A stretch of DNA of 9,623 bases from Phycisphaerales bacterium. Its GTDB lineage: Bacteria; Planctomycetota; Phycisphaerae; Sedimentisphaerales; Anaerohalosphaeraceae. Made by a program: the position numbers and the translations under genes. The DNA lies in the NCBI GenBank assembly GCA_011055475.1, contig DSDH01000677.1:1-9623 (forward strand), given 5' to 3'. Under the pieces are notes generated by a model, which saw only the letters and a list, made by a program, of their open reading frames with translations, was not told where the DNA came from and did no database searches. Shown piece after piece: positions 1 through 5,598 of this stretch; position 1 is the first letter of the stretch, and each line of letters starts with the position of its first letter.

Positions 1-466
1 CCGCCGTCTGCGGCGCGCCCACCCCGGTCTTCGGCTCTGCCGGACCGACGTCGGCCGGGGCCGCTTCGGTGGCGACGGTCTCCGAGGACGCCTGTCCGTC
101 TAGGTCTTGGCCGACCTCCGCCGCGGGAAAGGCCACGACCACTTCATCCCCCGCCAGGCCCTTTTCGATCTGGCCGTTAAGCTGCTGCAGGGCGACGACC
201 ACGTCGCCGACCACCCGCAGCGTTTCCTCCGCATCGTCCTGTTCATGACGCAACAGGGCCTGGAGGAGTCGCCCGGCGGACGTGCTGGCCGCGGCGGCCT
301 GCTGGCGGATCGCCTCCGGCAAGTCCGAAAGCCGGCCGACGCACCGCGCAATCGCGTCGAGCTGTGAGTGTAGCTTCTGCAGGTCCTCCACGTCTTGGGG
401 CCCCGTCAGCGTCACCGCCGAGGCCGCCTGCTGGATCAGATCCGCAAGTTCTTGTGTCGTGTCCAT
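1..466 (-). CDS. Unrecognised helical, Ala/Glu-rich protein (C-terminus outside window)
   Basis: This is an open frame that starts at an ATG and runs without a stop through the left edge, giving 155 visible residues. An in-frame TGA lies only three codons upstream, so this is the first possible start in the frame. The ribosome binding site is weak (GAGCGGCG). Residues 1-105 look like amphipathic helices, with many Leu, Gln and Ala residues and a Gln-rich stretch at about 93-99. From about 115 the chain becomes an Ala/Glu/Pro/Val-rich linker, presumably leading to a further domain or tail. Third codon positions are strongly G/C, which supports coding. I see no signal peptide or membrane segment. 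It follows the flagellin and fliS units on the same strand, so a flagellar or chemotaxis role is possible, but I do not recognise the family. A distant resemblance of the LNGQI segment to CheZ was considered and is not convincing. Confidence 0.7.
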   Translation of the reverse strand, partial: MDTTQELADLIQQAASAVTLTGPQDVEDLQKLHSQLDAIARCVGRLSDLPEAIRQQAAAASTSAGRLLQALLRHEQDDAEETLRVVGDVVVALQQLNGQIEKGLAGDEVVVAFPAAEVGQDLDGQASSETVATEAAPADVGPAEPKTGVGAPQTA

Positions 467-663
467 GATCGCCGCTCATTACTAGCCGGACCCCGGTCTC
501 GGGGATTCGTCGCTCGCCGTCTTGCCCGCGGACGGAGCCTCGCCTGTGTCATCGGCCAGTCCGCGCCCGCGGTTAACCCCACGGGGACCCTTTCGGCATG
601 GTGATCGGTGGTGTTCGTCAACAGCGCCCCGGTTTGCCGAAGACCCGCTCGACCAGGCGCAAT

Positions 664-687
664 GAAAAGGCCGTGACTCTCGTCACG
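664..687 (-). terminator. Probable terminator hairpin after fliS copy 1
   Basis: On the minus strand a 6-bp stem, CGTGAC/GTCACG with a four-base loop, is followed by GCCTTTTCATT. This is a modest intrinsic terminator about 65 nt beyond the fliS stop codon. A second imperfect 10-bp hairpin lies between it and the gene, at 698-722. The T-tract is short, so efficiency is uncertain. Confidence 0.45.
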
Positions 688-697
688 ACCGTGTCAC

Positions 698-722
698 ACG
701 ACGCCGCAGTTCGCGGTGTCGT
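698..722 (-). other. GC-rich hairpin downstream of fliS copy 1
   Basis: A 10-bp inverted repeat (positions 698-707 with 713-722, one G-T wobble, five-base loop) lies about 30 nt after the fliS stop. No T-run follows directly. It may protect the 3' end or act together with the weak terminator at 664-687. The rest of the 284-bp gap at 467-750 shows no other gene or clear promoter. Confidence 0.35.
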
Positions 723-750
723 ACTGTCATGAGACCGTAATCGGCTCGAT

Positions 751-1110
751 CTACGCGGTGATGGCCCGCCAACTGGCGTTCAGGTCTTCCAGCAGCGAAA
801 TCACATCGCGGATCATCTGTTCATCGCACCGGATATTGGCCTGCGCCAGATGCCGCAACATGAAATTGTATAACGCCCGCAGGTTTTGCGCGATCTCGCC
901 GCCGGCCTCCATGTCCAGCACGGTGTTCAGCTCCAGGAGGATATCCCGGGCCTTGCTGATATTGCGCCCCTTGGCCGCGTAGTCCTTCGCCTCCAGATCG
1001 CGAAGGGCCTGGCGCAGGAACTTGATCGCTCCCTCGTAGAGCATCACGATCAGCCGCCCCTTGTTCTGGGTGCCGACCGCGGTCTGCTGATATACCTCGA
1101 CTCCGTTCAT
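751..1110 (-). CDS. fliS: Flagellin export chaperone FliS, copy 1
   Basis: A 119-aa cytoplasmic, all-helical protein of the FliS family, which binds the C-terminal D0 region of unexported flagellin, blocks its premature polymerisation and delivers it to the export gate. The family pattern is clear: an N-terminal YQQTAV segment, then GRLIVMLYEGAIKFLRQA at about residues 18-35, a helical core with LNTVLDMEAGGEIAQNL, and ALYNFMLRHLAQAN. I chose the ATG at 1110 because GGGAGC lies 6-7 nt upstream and FliS proteins normally begin just before the YQQ segment; a longer in-frame start at 1152 adds 14 unrelated residues. It follows flagellin copy 1 on the same strand after 155 nt, so the pair should share a transcript, although a strong hairpin lies between them. 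Length is normal for the family. Confidence 0.95.
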   Translation of the reverse strand: MNGVEVYQQTAVGTQNKGRLIVMLYEGAIKFLRQALRDLEAKDYAAKGRNISKARDILLELNTVLDMEAGGEIAQNLRALYNFMLRHLAQANIRCDEQMIRDVISLLEDLNASWRAITA

Positions 1111-1194
1111 GGTCCAGCTCCCTGTCTGCTCAGGCTCGGTCTGTCTTGTCACGGGCCGGACGGCCCATCGCCCCCGCTCACGGGTAGAGGATCA

Positions 1195-1226
1195 GGTCGG
1201 GGCCGGGTCCATACCCGACCCCGACC
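1195..1226 (-). other. Strong hairpin between flagellin 1 and fliS 1
   Basis: An inverted repeat of 14 bp with one mismatch or wobble (1195-1208 with 1213-1226) closes on a four-base CCAT loop. It sits about 40 nt after the flagellin stop and about 85 nt before fliS. No T-run follows on the minus strand, so it is not a standard intrinsic terminator. It could stabilise the flagellin mRNA 3' end or lower fliS expression relative to flagellin. Confidence 0.6.
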
Positions 1227-1265
1227 CGGAATTACCCTGAACGTCGGGGCGTCTCGACTGGAGTA

Positions 1266-2081
1266 CTACCCGAGCAGCCGCAGGGCCATCTGCGGCATGG
1301 CGTTGGCCTGGCTCAGCATGGCCACGCCCGCCTGGGAGAGCACCTGGTTCCGCGTCAGGTTGGCCATCTCCGTCGCCACGTCCACGTCCGAAATACGTGA
1401 CTCGGACGCCATCATGTTCTCCGACTGGATGTTCAGCACCGCGTGGGTGGCCTCCAGACGGTTCATCATGTAGCCGAAACTGGCCCGCGCACTGTCCTTG
1501 CGCTGGATCGCCGTCTCCATCAGATTCAATGCACTCTGAGCGCTGGTCGTACTCGTCAACGTCGTCGAGGCGATCCCCAGCGCCGAGGTGGTCACGTTCA
1601 CCGAGCTGACGGTGATGCTGGACCCCACGCCGAAGTGAATTGTGGCAGCGTTGTTCGGATTGGCCGAATCCAGCAGGTGAATGCTGTTGAACTTCGTATC
1701 GCCGGCGATCCGGTCGATCTCCGCGATCATCTGCTGGTACTCGTTGTTCATAATCGTCCGCTGGGCGGTGGAGTACGAACCCGTCGAGGCCTGCTCGGCC
1801 AGCTCCTTCATCCGCACCAGGAGGTCGTCGATCGTGGCCATCGCCCCTTCCATCGTCTGGAGCATGCTGATGCCGTCGGCCGCGTTCCGGGCCCCCTGCT
1901 GCAACACGGCAATGTCGGCCCGCATCAGCTCACGAACGGCCAACCCGGCCGCGTCGTCCTTCGCACTGTTGATGCGCAGGCCCGACGACAGCCGCTCAAT
2001 GGACTTCGCCAACGACTCGTAGCTCAGTCCCAGGTGCCGGGCGGCGTTTTCCGCCATGAGATTGTTCTTGATTGCTAACAT
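1266..2081 (-). CDS. fliC: Flagellin, copy 1 (short D0/D1-only form)
   Basis: The 271-aa filament subunit, exported by the flagellar type III apparatus and polymerised outside the cell. The N-terminal D0/D1 helices (about 1-130) include RLSSGLRINSAKDDAAGLAV, NAADGISMLQTMEGAM and VRMKELAEQASTGSYS. The C-terminal D1/D0 part (about 205-271) includes RISDVDVATEMA, LTRNQVLSQAGVAMLSQAN and a terminal PQMALRLLG. Only about 70 residues, beta-like and rich in Ser and Thr, separate the halves, so the surface domains D2/D3 are missing. The ATG at 2081 is preceded by AAGGAGCAAGGAAC, a good ribosome binding site. It is closely related to copy 3, with only five differences in the first 76 residues by eye. 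A sigma-28-like promoter lies about 110 nt upstream, and fliS copy 1 follows. Confidence 0.97.
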   Translation of the reverse strand: MLAIKNNLMAENAARHLGLSYESLAKSIERLSSGLRINSAKDDAAGLAVRELMRADIAVLQQGARNAADGISMLQTMEGAMATIDDLLVRMKELAEQASTGSYSTAQRTIMNNEYQQMIAEIDRIAGDTKFNSIHLLDSANPNNAATIHFGVGSSITVSSVNVTTSALGIASTTLTSTTSAQSALNLMETAIQRKDSARASFGYMMNRLEATHAVLNIQSENMMASESRISDVDVATEMANLTRNQVLSQAGVAMLSQANAMPQMALRLLG

Positions 2082-2083
2082 GT

Positions 2084-2143
2084 TCCTTGCTCCTTACACA
2101 ATACTCCAGATTGCCCCTGTCAGGATCACAGACATCCTTCAAC
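2084..2143 (-). promoter_or_regulatory. Flagellin 1 leader with three AAGGA motifs (possible CsrA sites)
   Basis: The leader RNA holds AAGGA at 2084-2088, 2091-2095 and 2135-2139. The first two overlap or adjoin the ribosome binding site. The third is within GTTGAAGGATGT (2132-2143), which matches the CsrA SELEX consensus RUACARGGAUGU at 10 of 12 positions. CsrA repression of flagellin, relieved by FliW, is established in Bacillus and Campylobacter. Neither csrA nor fliW is in this window, so the assignment is inference. Confidence 0.35.
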
Positions 2144-2193
2144 GCCATACACCGACGACGGTCGTCGCGCGACGCCGCGTCGGCTATGGCCCA

Positions 2194-2220
2194 TTATCGA
2201 CCAGCGCCAGGGGCACTTGA
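2194..2220 (-). promoter_or_regulatory. Sigma-28 (FliA)-like promoter of flagellin 1
   Basis: On the minus strand, TCAAGTGC (2220-2213) is separated by exactly 11 nt from GTCGATAA (2201-2194). The Escherichia coli sigma-28 consensus is TAAAGTTT-N11-GCCGATAA. The expected transcript start is near 2187, giving a leader of about 105 nt before the flagellin ATG. The same layout recurs before the other two flagellins. Confidence 0.8.
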
Positions 2221-2304
2221 GGCCATTGTCCACGAAAACCGGAGCAAGAAAGGTGAGGACCGATAGTGACGCCCGACGCGCTATTGGCAGGCCGCGTGCG
2301 GCGC

Positions 2305-2352
2305 AAAAAAAAATTGCGCCGACGGATTGAATGCCTGAATCCATCGGCGCAA
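2305..2352 (-). terminator. Intrinsic terminator after fliS copy 2
   Basis: On the minus strand a 15-bp stem with one wobble (2352-2338 with 2328-2314) and a nine-base loop is followed immediately by a run of nine T. This is a textbook rho-independent terminator about 105 nt beyond the fliS stop, separating the flagellin 2 unit from the flagellin 1 promoter. A further TTGCGCC just after the T-run (2306-2300) could pair with the second arm as an alternative hairpin. The rest of the 375-nt gap at 2082-2456 holds only the flagellin 1 leader and promoter. Confidence 0.92.
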
Positions 2353-2456
2353 GTTATTGGACGCAAGGCGGTCCGAGGGCTCCCGGACCGCGAGAATCCG
2401 CCTGTGCTGCCGCCTCAAATCGCGGGACCGCGACGTCCGAGACGAAGGCCCTCGCG

Positions 2457-2834
2457 TCAGCCGGTCGGGCCCTGGGGACCGGCGACGGCGCGCCACCCGC
2501 GGTTCAACGTTTCCAACAGTCCGATGACTTCCCGGATCTTGTCGGTGTCATGAGCCGCGTTGGCCTGTCCCAGATGGCGCCACATGAAGTTGTAGAGCTT
2601 GCGAAGATTCTGAGCGATGTCGCCGCCGGCTTCCACGTCCAGAACCGTGTTCAGCTCGAAGATGATGTCCTGGGCGCGGCAGATCAGACGACCCTTCTTT
2701 TCATAGTCGCCCTGCTCACAGGCCGCCAGGGCCTGCCGCAGGAACTTGATCGCCCCCTCGTACAGCATCACGATCAACCGGCCCCGATCCTGGGTCATCA
2801 CCGTCGTCTCTTCGTAGGCCGCTGTCCGGTCCAT
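2457..2834 (-). CDS. fliS: Flagellin export chaperone FliS, copy 2
   Basis: The 125-aa second FliS of the window. It shares with copy 1 the long GRLIVMLYEGAIKFLRQAL block (from about residue 18), the ELNTVLD.EAGG.IAQNLR block and the LYNFM.RHLGQAN block, but differs at both ends, including an N-terminal MDRTAAYEETTVMTQ and a Gly/Pro tail. The ATG at 2834 is chosen because GAGGAG lies about 8 nt upstream and the conserved part begins right after it; the frame is open back to 2894 but that extension looks non-coding. It follows flagellin 2 by about 72 nt with no strong hairpin between them, unlike the other pair. By context it may serve flagellin 2 preferentially, but nothing in the sequence proves specificity. 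Confidence 0.95.
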   Translation of the reverse strand: MDRTAAYEETTVMTQDRGRLIVMLYEGAIKFLRQALAACEQGDYEKKGRLICRAQDIIFELNTVLDVEAGGDIAQNLRKLYNFMWRHLGQANAAHDTDKIREVIGLLETLNRGWRAVAGPQGPTG

Positions 2835-2906
2835 GTCGTGTCTCCTCGTTCGGATGGGTTCCTGTCCCGGGGCGCGCGGCCCGAAAACCGCCAAGCCCCG
2901 TCGTCA

Positions 2907-3725
2907 CTAACTGCGAAGCAGGTCCAGCGCCATGCGCGGCATGGAGTTGGCCTGGCTGAGCATCGCGATGCCGGCCTGGGCCAGCACCTGGTTACGGGTG
3001 AGCATGGCCATCTCCGTCGCCACGTCCACGTCCGATATCCGGGACTCCGAGGCCATCAGGTTTTCGGCCTGGATGTTCAGCACCGCCGTCGTGCTCTCCA
3101 GGCGGTTCATCATATACCCCAGGCTCGCCCGGGCACTGTCCTTGATCTCAATGGCCCCGGTCACCAACGCCAGCGCCGAAATCGCATTCGCGCCGTCCCC
3201 CCCGGACAACGACGCCGAGGCGATACCCAACGCCGAAGCCGTCACGTCCACCGAGTTGACCTGGATCTGCGAGCCCGTGCCGAAGTGGATCGTGCTGTAG
3301 CCCGTGGCGCTGTTGAGCATGTTGATGCTGTTGAACGTGGTCGTGGTGGCGATCCGGTCGATCTCCGCGATCATCTGCTGGAACTCGTTGTTCATGATGT
3401 TCCGCTGATTCAGCGAGTAGGACCCCGTCGCGGCCTGTTCGGCCAGTTCCTTCATGCGAATCAGCAACTGGTCAATCGACGCCATCGCCCCTTCCATCGT
3501 CTGCAGCATGCTGATCCCGTCCTGGGCGTTGCGGGCCCCCTGCTTGATCACGGCGATCTCGGCCCGCATCAGCTCGCGGACCGCCAGGCCCGCGGCGTCG
3601 TCCTTGGCGCTGTTGATCCGCAGGCCCGACGACAACCGCTCGATGGACCGGGCCAGGGCGTCGTAACTCATGCTCAGATGACGAGCCGCCCCTTCGGCCA
3701 TGATGTTGTTCTTGATCGCCAGCAT
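2907..3725 (-). CDS. fliC: Flagellin, copy 2 (most divergent of the three)
   Basis: A 272-aa D0/D1-only flagellin. It keeps the conserved N-terminal core (RLSSGLRINSAKDDAAGLAV, DGISMLQTMEGAM, IRMKELAEQAATGSYS) and the C-terminal RISDVDVATEMA and LTRNQVLAQAGIAMLSQAN. It differs from copies 1 and 3 in the centre (TTTTFNSINMLNSATGYS, ASLSGGDGANAIS, GAIEIKDSARASLGYM) and at the C-terminal LDLLRS. Start: the ATG at 3725 aligns exactly with the starts of the other two and has GGGGAAGGATT upstream; the frame extends to 3806, but that would cover the leader between promoter and gene. It is followed by fliS copy 2. The divergence suggests a distinct position or amount in the filament, which is inference. 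Confidence 0.97.
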   Translation of the reverse strand: MLAIKNNIMAEGAARHLSMSYDALARSIERLSSGLRINSAKDDAAGLAVRELMRAEIAVIKQGARNAQDGISMLQTMEGAMASIDQLLIRMKELAEQAATGSYSLNQRNIMNNEFQQMIAEIDRIATTTTFNSINMLNSATGYSTIHFGTGSQIQVNSVDVTASALGIASASLSGGDGANAISALALVTGAIEIKDSARASLGYMMNRLESTTAVLNIQAENLMASESRISDVDVATEMAMLTRNQVLAQAGIAMLSQANSMPRMALDLLRS

Positions 3726-3733
3726 CGCGCCAA

Positions 3734-3816
3734 TCCTTCCCCTGTTCGATCCTTCTCGCCGGGGGTTTCGAGGGTCGCCAAACCCCGATAAAACCCCATG
3801 TCCCAAATCCTTCTAC
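3734..3816 (-). promoter_or_regulatory. Flagellin 2 leader: AAGGA motifs and a hairpin
   Basis: The leader holds AAGGA at 3734-3738 (part of the ribosome binding site), 3750-3754 and 3808-3812. The last lies in GTAGAAGGATTT (3816-3805), matching the CsrA consensus RUACARGGAUGU at 10 of 12 positions, though it is at or next to the predicted transcript start. A 7-bp stem GGGGTTT/AAACCCC (3762-3768 with 3780-3786) lies between the motifs. A regulatory role is inference. Confidence 0.35.
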
Positions 3817-3822
3817 AAGACA

Positions 3823-3849
3823 TTATCGGAAGCACCGAGCCCGACTTGA
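3823..3849 (-). promoter_or_regulatory. Sigma-28 (FliA)-like promoter of flagellin 2
   Basis: TCAAGTCG (3849-3842), exactly 11 nt, then TCCGATAA (3830-3823) on the minus strand. The -10 element differs from the enterobacterial GCCGATAA at one base. The predicted start near 3816 gives a leader of about 90 nt. Directly upstream of the -35 lies AAAACCGC, the same as at the flagellin 3 promoter. Confidence 0.87.
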
Positions 3850-3910
3850 GCGGTTTTTTCGGATTTGTGGCCCCCCCGGTCCGGAAAAGCCGCCCGGCCG
3901 TCACGGGCCT

Positions 3911-3949
3911 TTGAATAAAGACAGCCGGCCGCCCGAAGGCGGCCGGCTG
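3911..3949 (-). terminator. Intrinsic terminator after flagellin 3
   Basis: A perfect 12-bp GC-rich stem (3949-3938 with 3933-3922) and a four-base loop, followed on the minus strand by TCTTTATTC. It sits about 35 nt beyond the flagellin 3 stop codon, so flagellin 3 is probably transcribed alone. The T-tract is interrupted but the stem is very strong. Confidence 0.85.
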
Positions 3950-3983
3950 AATGGCGAATGTAAGGATATGGAACAGGTAAGGA

Positions 3984-4796
3984 TTAGGCACGCAGTAGAT
4001 TGATGGCCATCTGGGGCATCGTGTTGGCCTGGCTGAGCATGGCGACGCCCGCCTGGCTGAGCACCTGGTTTCGCGTCAGGGCCGCCATCTCCGTCGCCAC
4101 GTCCACGTCCGAGATGCGCGATTCCGAGGCCATCAGGTTCTCCGCCTGGATGTTCAACACGCTGGTCGTGCTCTCCAGGCGGTTCATCATATAGCCGAAA
4201 CTCGCCCGGGCGCTGTCTTTGCGCTGGATGGCCGTCTCCAGGAGCGTCAACGCGCTGGCGGCGTTCGCTGTGCTGCCCAGCGTCGTCGAGGCAATGCCCA
4301 GCGCCGAGGCCGTGACATCGACGCCGCTGACGGTGATGTAGGACCCCGCCCCGAAGTGAATGGTCGCCGTCTGGCTGGCTGAATCCAGCAGATGGATGCT
4401 GTTGAACTTCGTATCCCCCGCAATCCGGTCGACCTCCGCGGCCATCTGCAGGTACTCGTTGTTCATGATGGTCCGTTGGGCGTCCGAATACGAGCCCGTC
4501 GCGGCCTGCTCGGCCAGCTCCTTCATGCGGATCAGGATCTGGTCGATCGTCGCCATCGCCCCTTCCATCGTCTGCAACATGCTGATGCCGTCCATCGCGT
4601 TGCGGGCCCCCTGCCGAATCACCGCGATGTCCGCCCGCATCAGCTCACGAACCGCCAGGCCCGCCGCATCGTCCTTGGCACTGTTGATCCGCAGGCCTGA
4701 GCTGAGCCGCTCGATCGACTTGGCCAGCGAATCATAACTCAGCCCCAGGTGGCGCGCGGCGTTCTCGGCCATGAGATTGTTTTTGATTACCAGCAT
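3984..4796 (-). CDS. fliC: Flagellin, copy 3 (solo unit, no fliS)
   Basis: A 270-aa D0/D1-only flagellin, close to copy 1: it shares AGDTKFNSIHLLDSA, the IHFG.GS.ITVS segment, LGIASTTL and ETAIQRKDSARASFGYMMNRLE. The conserved N- and C-terminal helices are intact, ending in PQMAINLLRA. The ATG at 4796 has TAAGGAG about 9 nt upstream. Unlike the other two, no fliS follows; a strong terminator comes 35 nt after the stop. The leader is long (about 188 nt from the predicted start) with an 8-bp hairpin. The first unit transcribed in the array, it may be a major subunit expressed alone, but relative levels cannot be read from the sequence. Confidence 0.97.
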   Translation of the reverse strand: MLVIKNNLMAENAARHLGLSYDSLAKSIERLSSGLRINSAKDDAAGLAVRELMRADIAVIRQGARNAMDGISMLQTMEGAMATIDQILIRMKELAEQAATGSYSDAQRTIMNNEYLQMAAEVDRIAGDTKFNSIHLLDSASQTATIHFGAGSYITVSGVDVTASALGIASTTLGSTANAASALTLLETAIQRKDSARASFGYMMNRLESTTSVLNIQAENLMASESRISDVDVATEMAALTRNQVLSQAGVAMLSQANTMPQMAINLLRA

Positions 4797-4873
4797 GCCT
4801 TCGTCTCCTTACTTTTCTCGTGCCGCTCACGGACCCGTCGCCCGTGATGCCGGCGCCCCCCGCCGCCGGGGAC

Positions 4874-4898
4874 CGTCGGGCCAGACCGCCGCCCGACG
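4874..4898 (-). other. Hairpin in the flagellin 3 leader
   Basis: An 8-bp perfect inverted repeat, CGTCGGGC/GCCCGACG (4874-4881 with 4891-4898) with a nine-base loop, lies about 80 nt before the start codon, within the long leader between promoter and gene. It could stabilise the message or modulate translation. GC richness makes chance hairpins common here. Confidence 0.3.
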
Positions 4899-4990
4899 CA
4901 ACACACCGAACGTCGCATAAGATCACGCCCCCTCCGCAGATAATCAAAGGCCCGTATAATCCGCCGCGCCTTGTCTCTGCTCACCCCGTA

Positions 4991-5017
4991 TTATCGGAGT
5001 CGGACCTTGTGACTTGA
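4991..5017 (-). promoter_or_regulatory. Sigma-28 (FliA)-like promoter of flagellin 3
   Basis: TCAAGTCA (5017-5010), exactly 11 nt, then TCCGATAA (4998-4991) on the minus strand. The predicted start is near 4984. The 15 bases AAAACCGCTCAAGTC (5025-5011) are identical to those at the flagellin 2 promoter, so conservation runs upstream of the -35 element. Confidence 0.87.
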
Positions 5018-5025
5018 GCGGTTTT

Positions 5026-5310
5026 CGCATGGAAACTGCGATTTCCATCGTCATCCGCGTCGTGAAAGGCACGCCCCTGACCGCGTCCCATAATGCCGGA
5101 GACGGGTTCCATCGAGACCCGGGACTTATCGGACGCGGACATGATGGTCCCGCCTATCGTATTCCTCATGATCGCGTTGCGGCGATCAGCACCGCCCACC
5201 GAAGGTCGCCCATGTCTGGCGGTACGCCGCCCGGATGACGCCGGTTCCCACGCGCGCCCGACCGCACGTCAGGCCGGTGGGCTTCCTTTCGCCGCACCTG
5301 AGCAACATCC
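5026..5310. other. Gap without a convincing gene
   Basis: Between the flagellin 3 promoter and the putative plus-strand promoter at 5311 several frames stay open on both strands, but none has a ribosome binding site, a plausible protein or G/C-biased third positions in a consistent frame. A lone TCCGATAA is present on the minus strand at 5133-5126 without a matching -35 element. I see nothing else here. Confidence 0.5.
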
Positions 5311-5338
5311 TCAAGTTTTACGCCTCATGGACCGATCA
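5311..5338 (+). promoter_or_regulatory. Possible sigma-28-like promoter of the small Cys protein
   Basis: TCAAGTTT (5311-5318), 12 nt, then ACCGATCA (5331-5338) on the plus strand. The -35 element matches the flagellin set; the -10 matches GCCGATAA at 6 of 8 and the spacing is one base longer. It lies about 57 nt before the GTG at 5395, a suitable distance. Weaker than the flagellin promoters and possibly chance. Confidence 0.35.
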
Positions 5339-5394
5339 CGAACATAGGGCGATGCCGAACTCGCCCGTGTCATTGCGTGAAGGAGATACACACA

Positions 5395-5562
5395 GTGGAA
5401 GCTCAAAGATTCTGCAAGAACTGCCTGTGCTACGATGCCAAGACCCAGGAATGCCGGCGCTATGCACCGCGGGCCGTTGACGTCGACGACCAGAAAAAAA
5501 TACGCTGGCCCATCGTTCAGCCCATCAACTGGTGCATGGAGTTCCAGCCCCGACCCACGTAG
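5395..5562 (+). CDS. Small cysteine-rich protein, possible metal-binding domain
   Basis: A 55-aa protein, the only plus-strand gene seen. It has CKNC at 7-10, a further Cys at 12, ECRR with Cys 20, then RWPIVQPINWCMEF with Cys 47. The pattern C-x2-C, CRR, WP.V, WC.EF matches a family of small uncharacterised bacterial proteins that I recall without a firm name or function. Four of the cysteines (7, 10, 20, 47) could bind a metal ion or iron-sulphur cluster; that is inference. The start is GTG at 5395, because AAGGAG lies about 9 nt upstream; a GTG at 5377 in the same frame lies upstream of that site. The stop is only 36 nt from the convergent nuclease-family gene. A sigma-28-like sequence upstream hints at flagellar co-regulation. 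Confidence 0.8.
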   Translation: MEAQRFCKNCLCYDAKTQECRRYAPRAVDVDDQKKIRWPIVQPINWCMEFQPRPT

Positions 5563-5598
5563 TCGGCGTGCCATGGCGGCCCGGCCCCGGCGCTGATC

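Noticed and set aside
1..466. The left-edge protein as a CheZ phosphatase, because of an LNGQI segment.
   Set aside because: The CheZ catalytic DFQDLTGQ context is missing and the surrounding residues do not align.
602..628. ACCGATCA on the minus strand at 609-602, before the gene at 466, as a sigma-28 -10 element.
   Set aside because: The -35 position reads GGCGCTGT, which does not fit the set seen elsewhere.
2331..3791. A 486-residue plus-strand open frame opposite flagellin 2 and fliS 2.
   Set aside because: It is Arg/His/Gln-rich antisense shadow of clearly recognised minus-strand genes and has no domain.
5126..5144. A TCCGATAA on the minus strand at 5133-5126 looked like a fourth flagellin-type promoter.
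   Set aside because: The expected -35 position 11 nt upstream reads CGGGACCA, with no TCAAGT-like sequence, and no gene follows before the flagellin 3 promoter.
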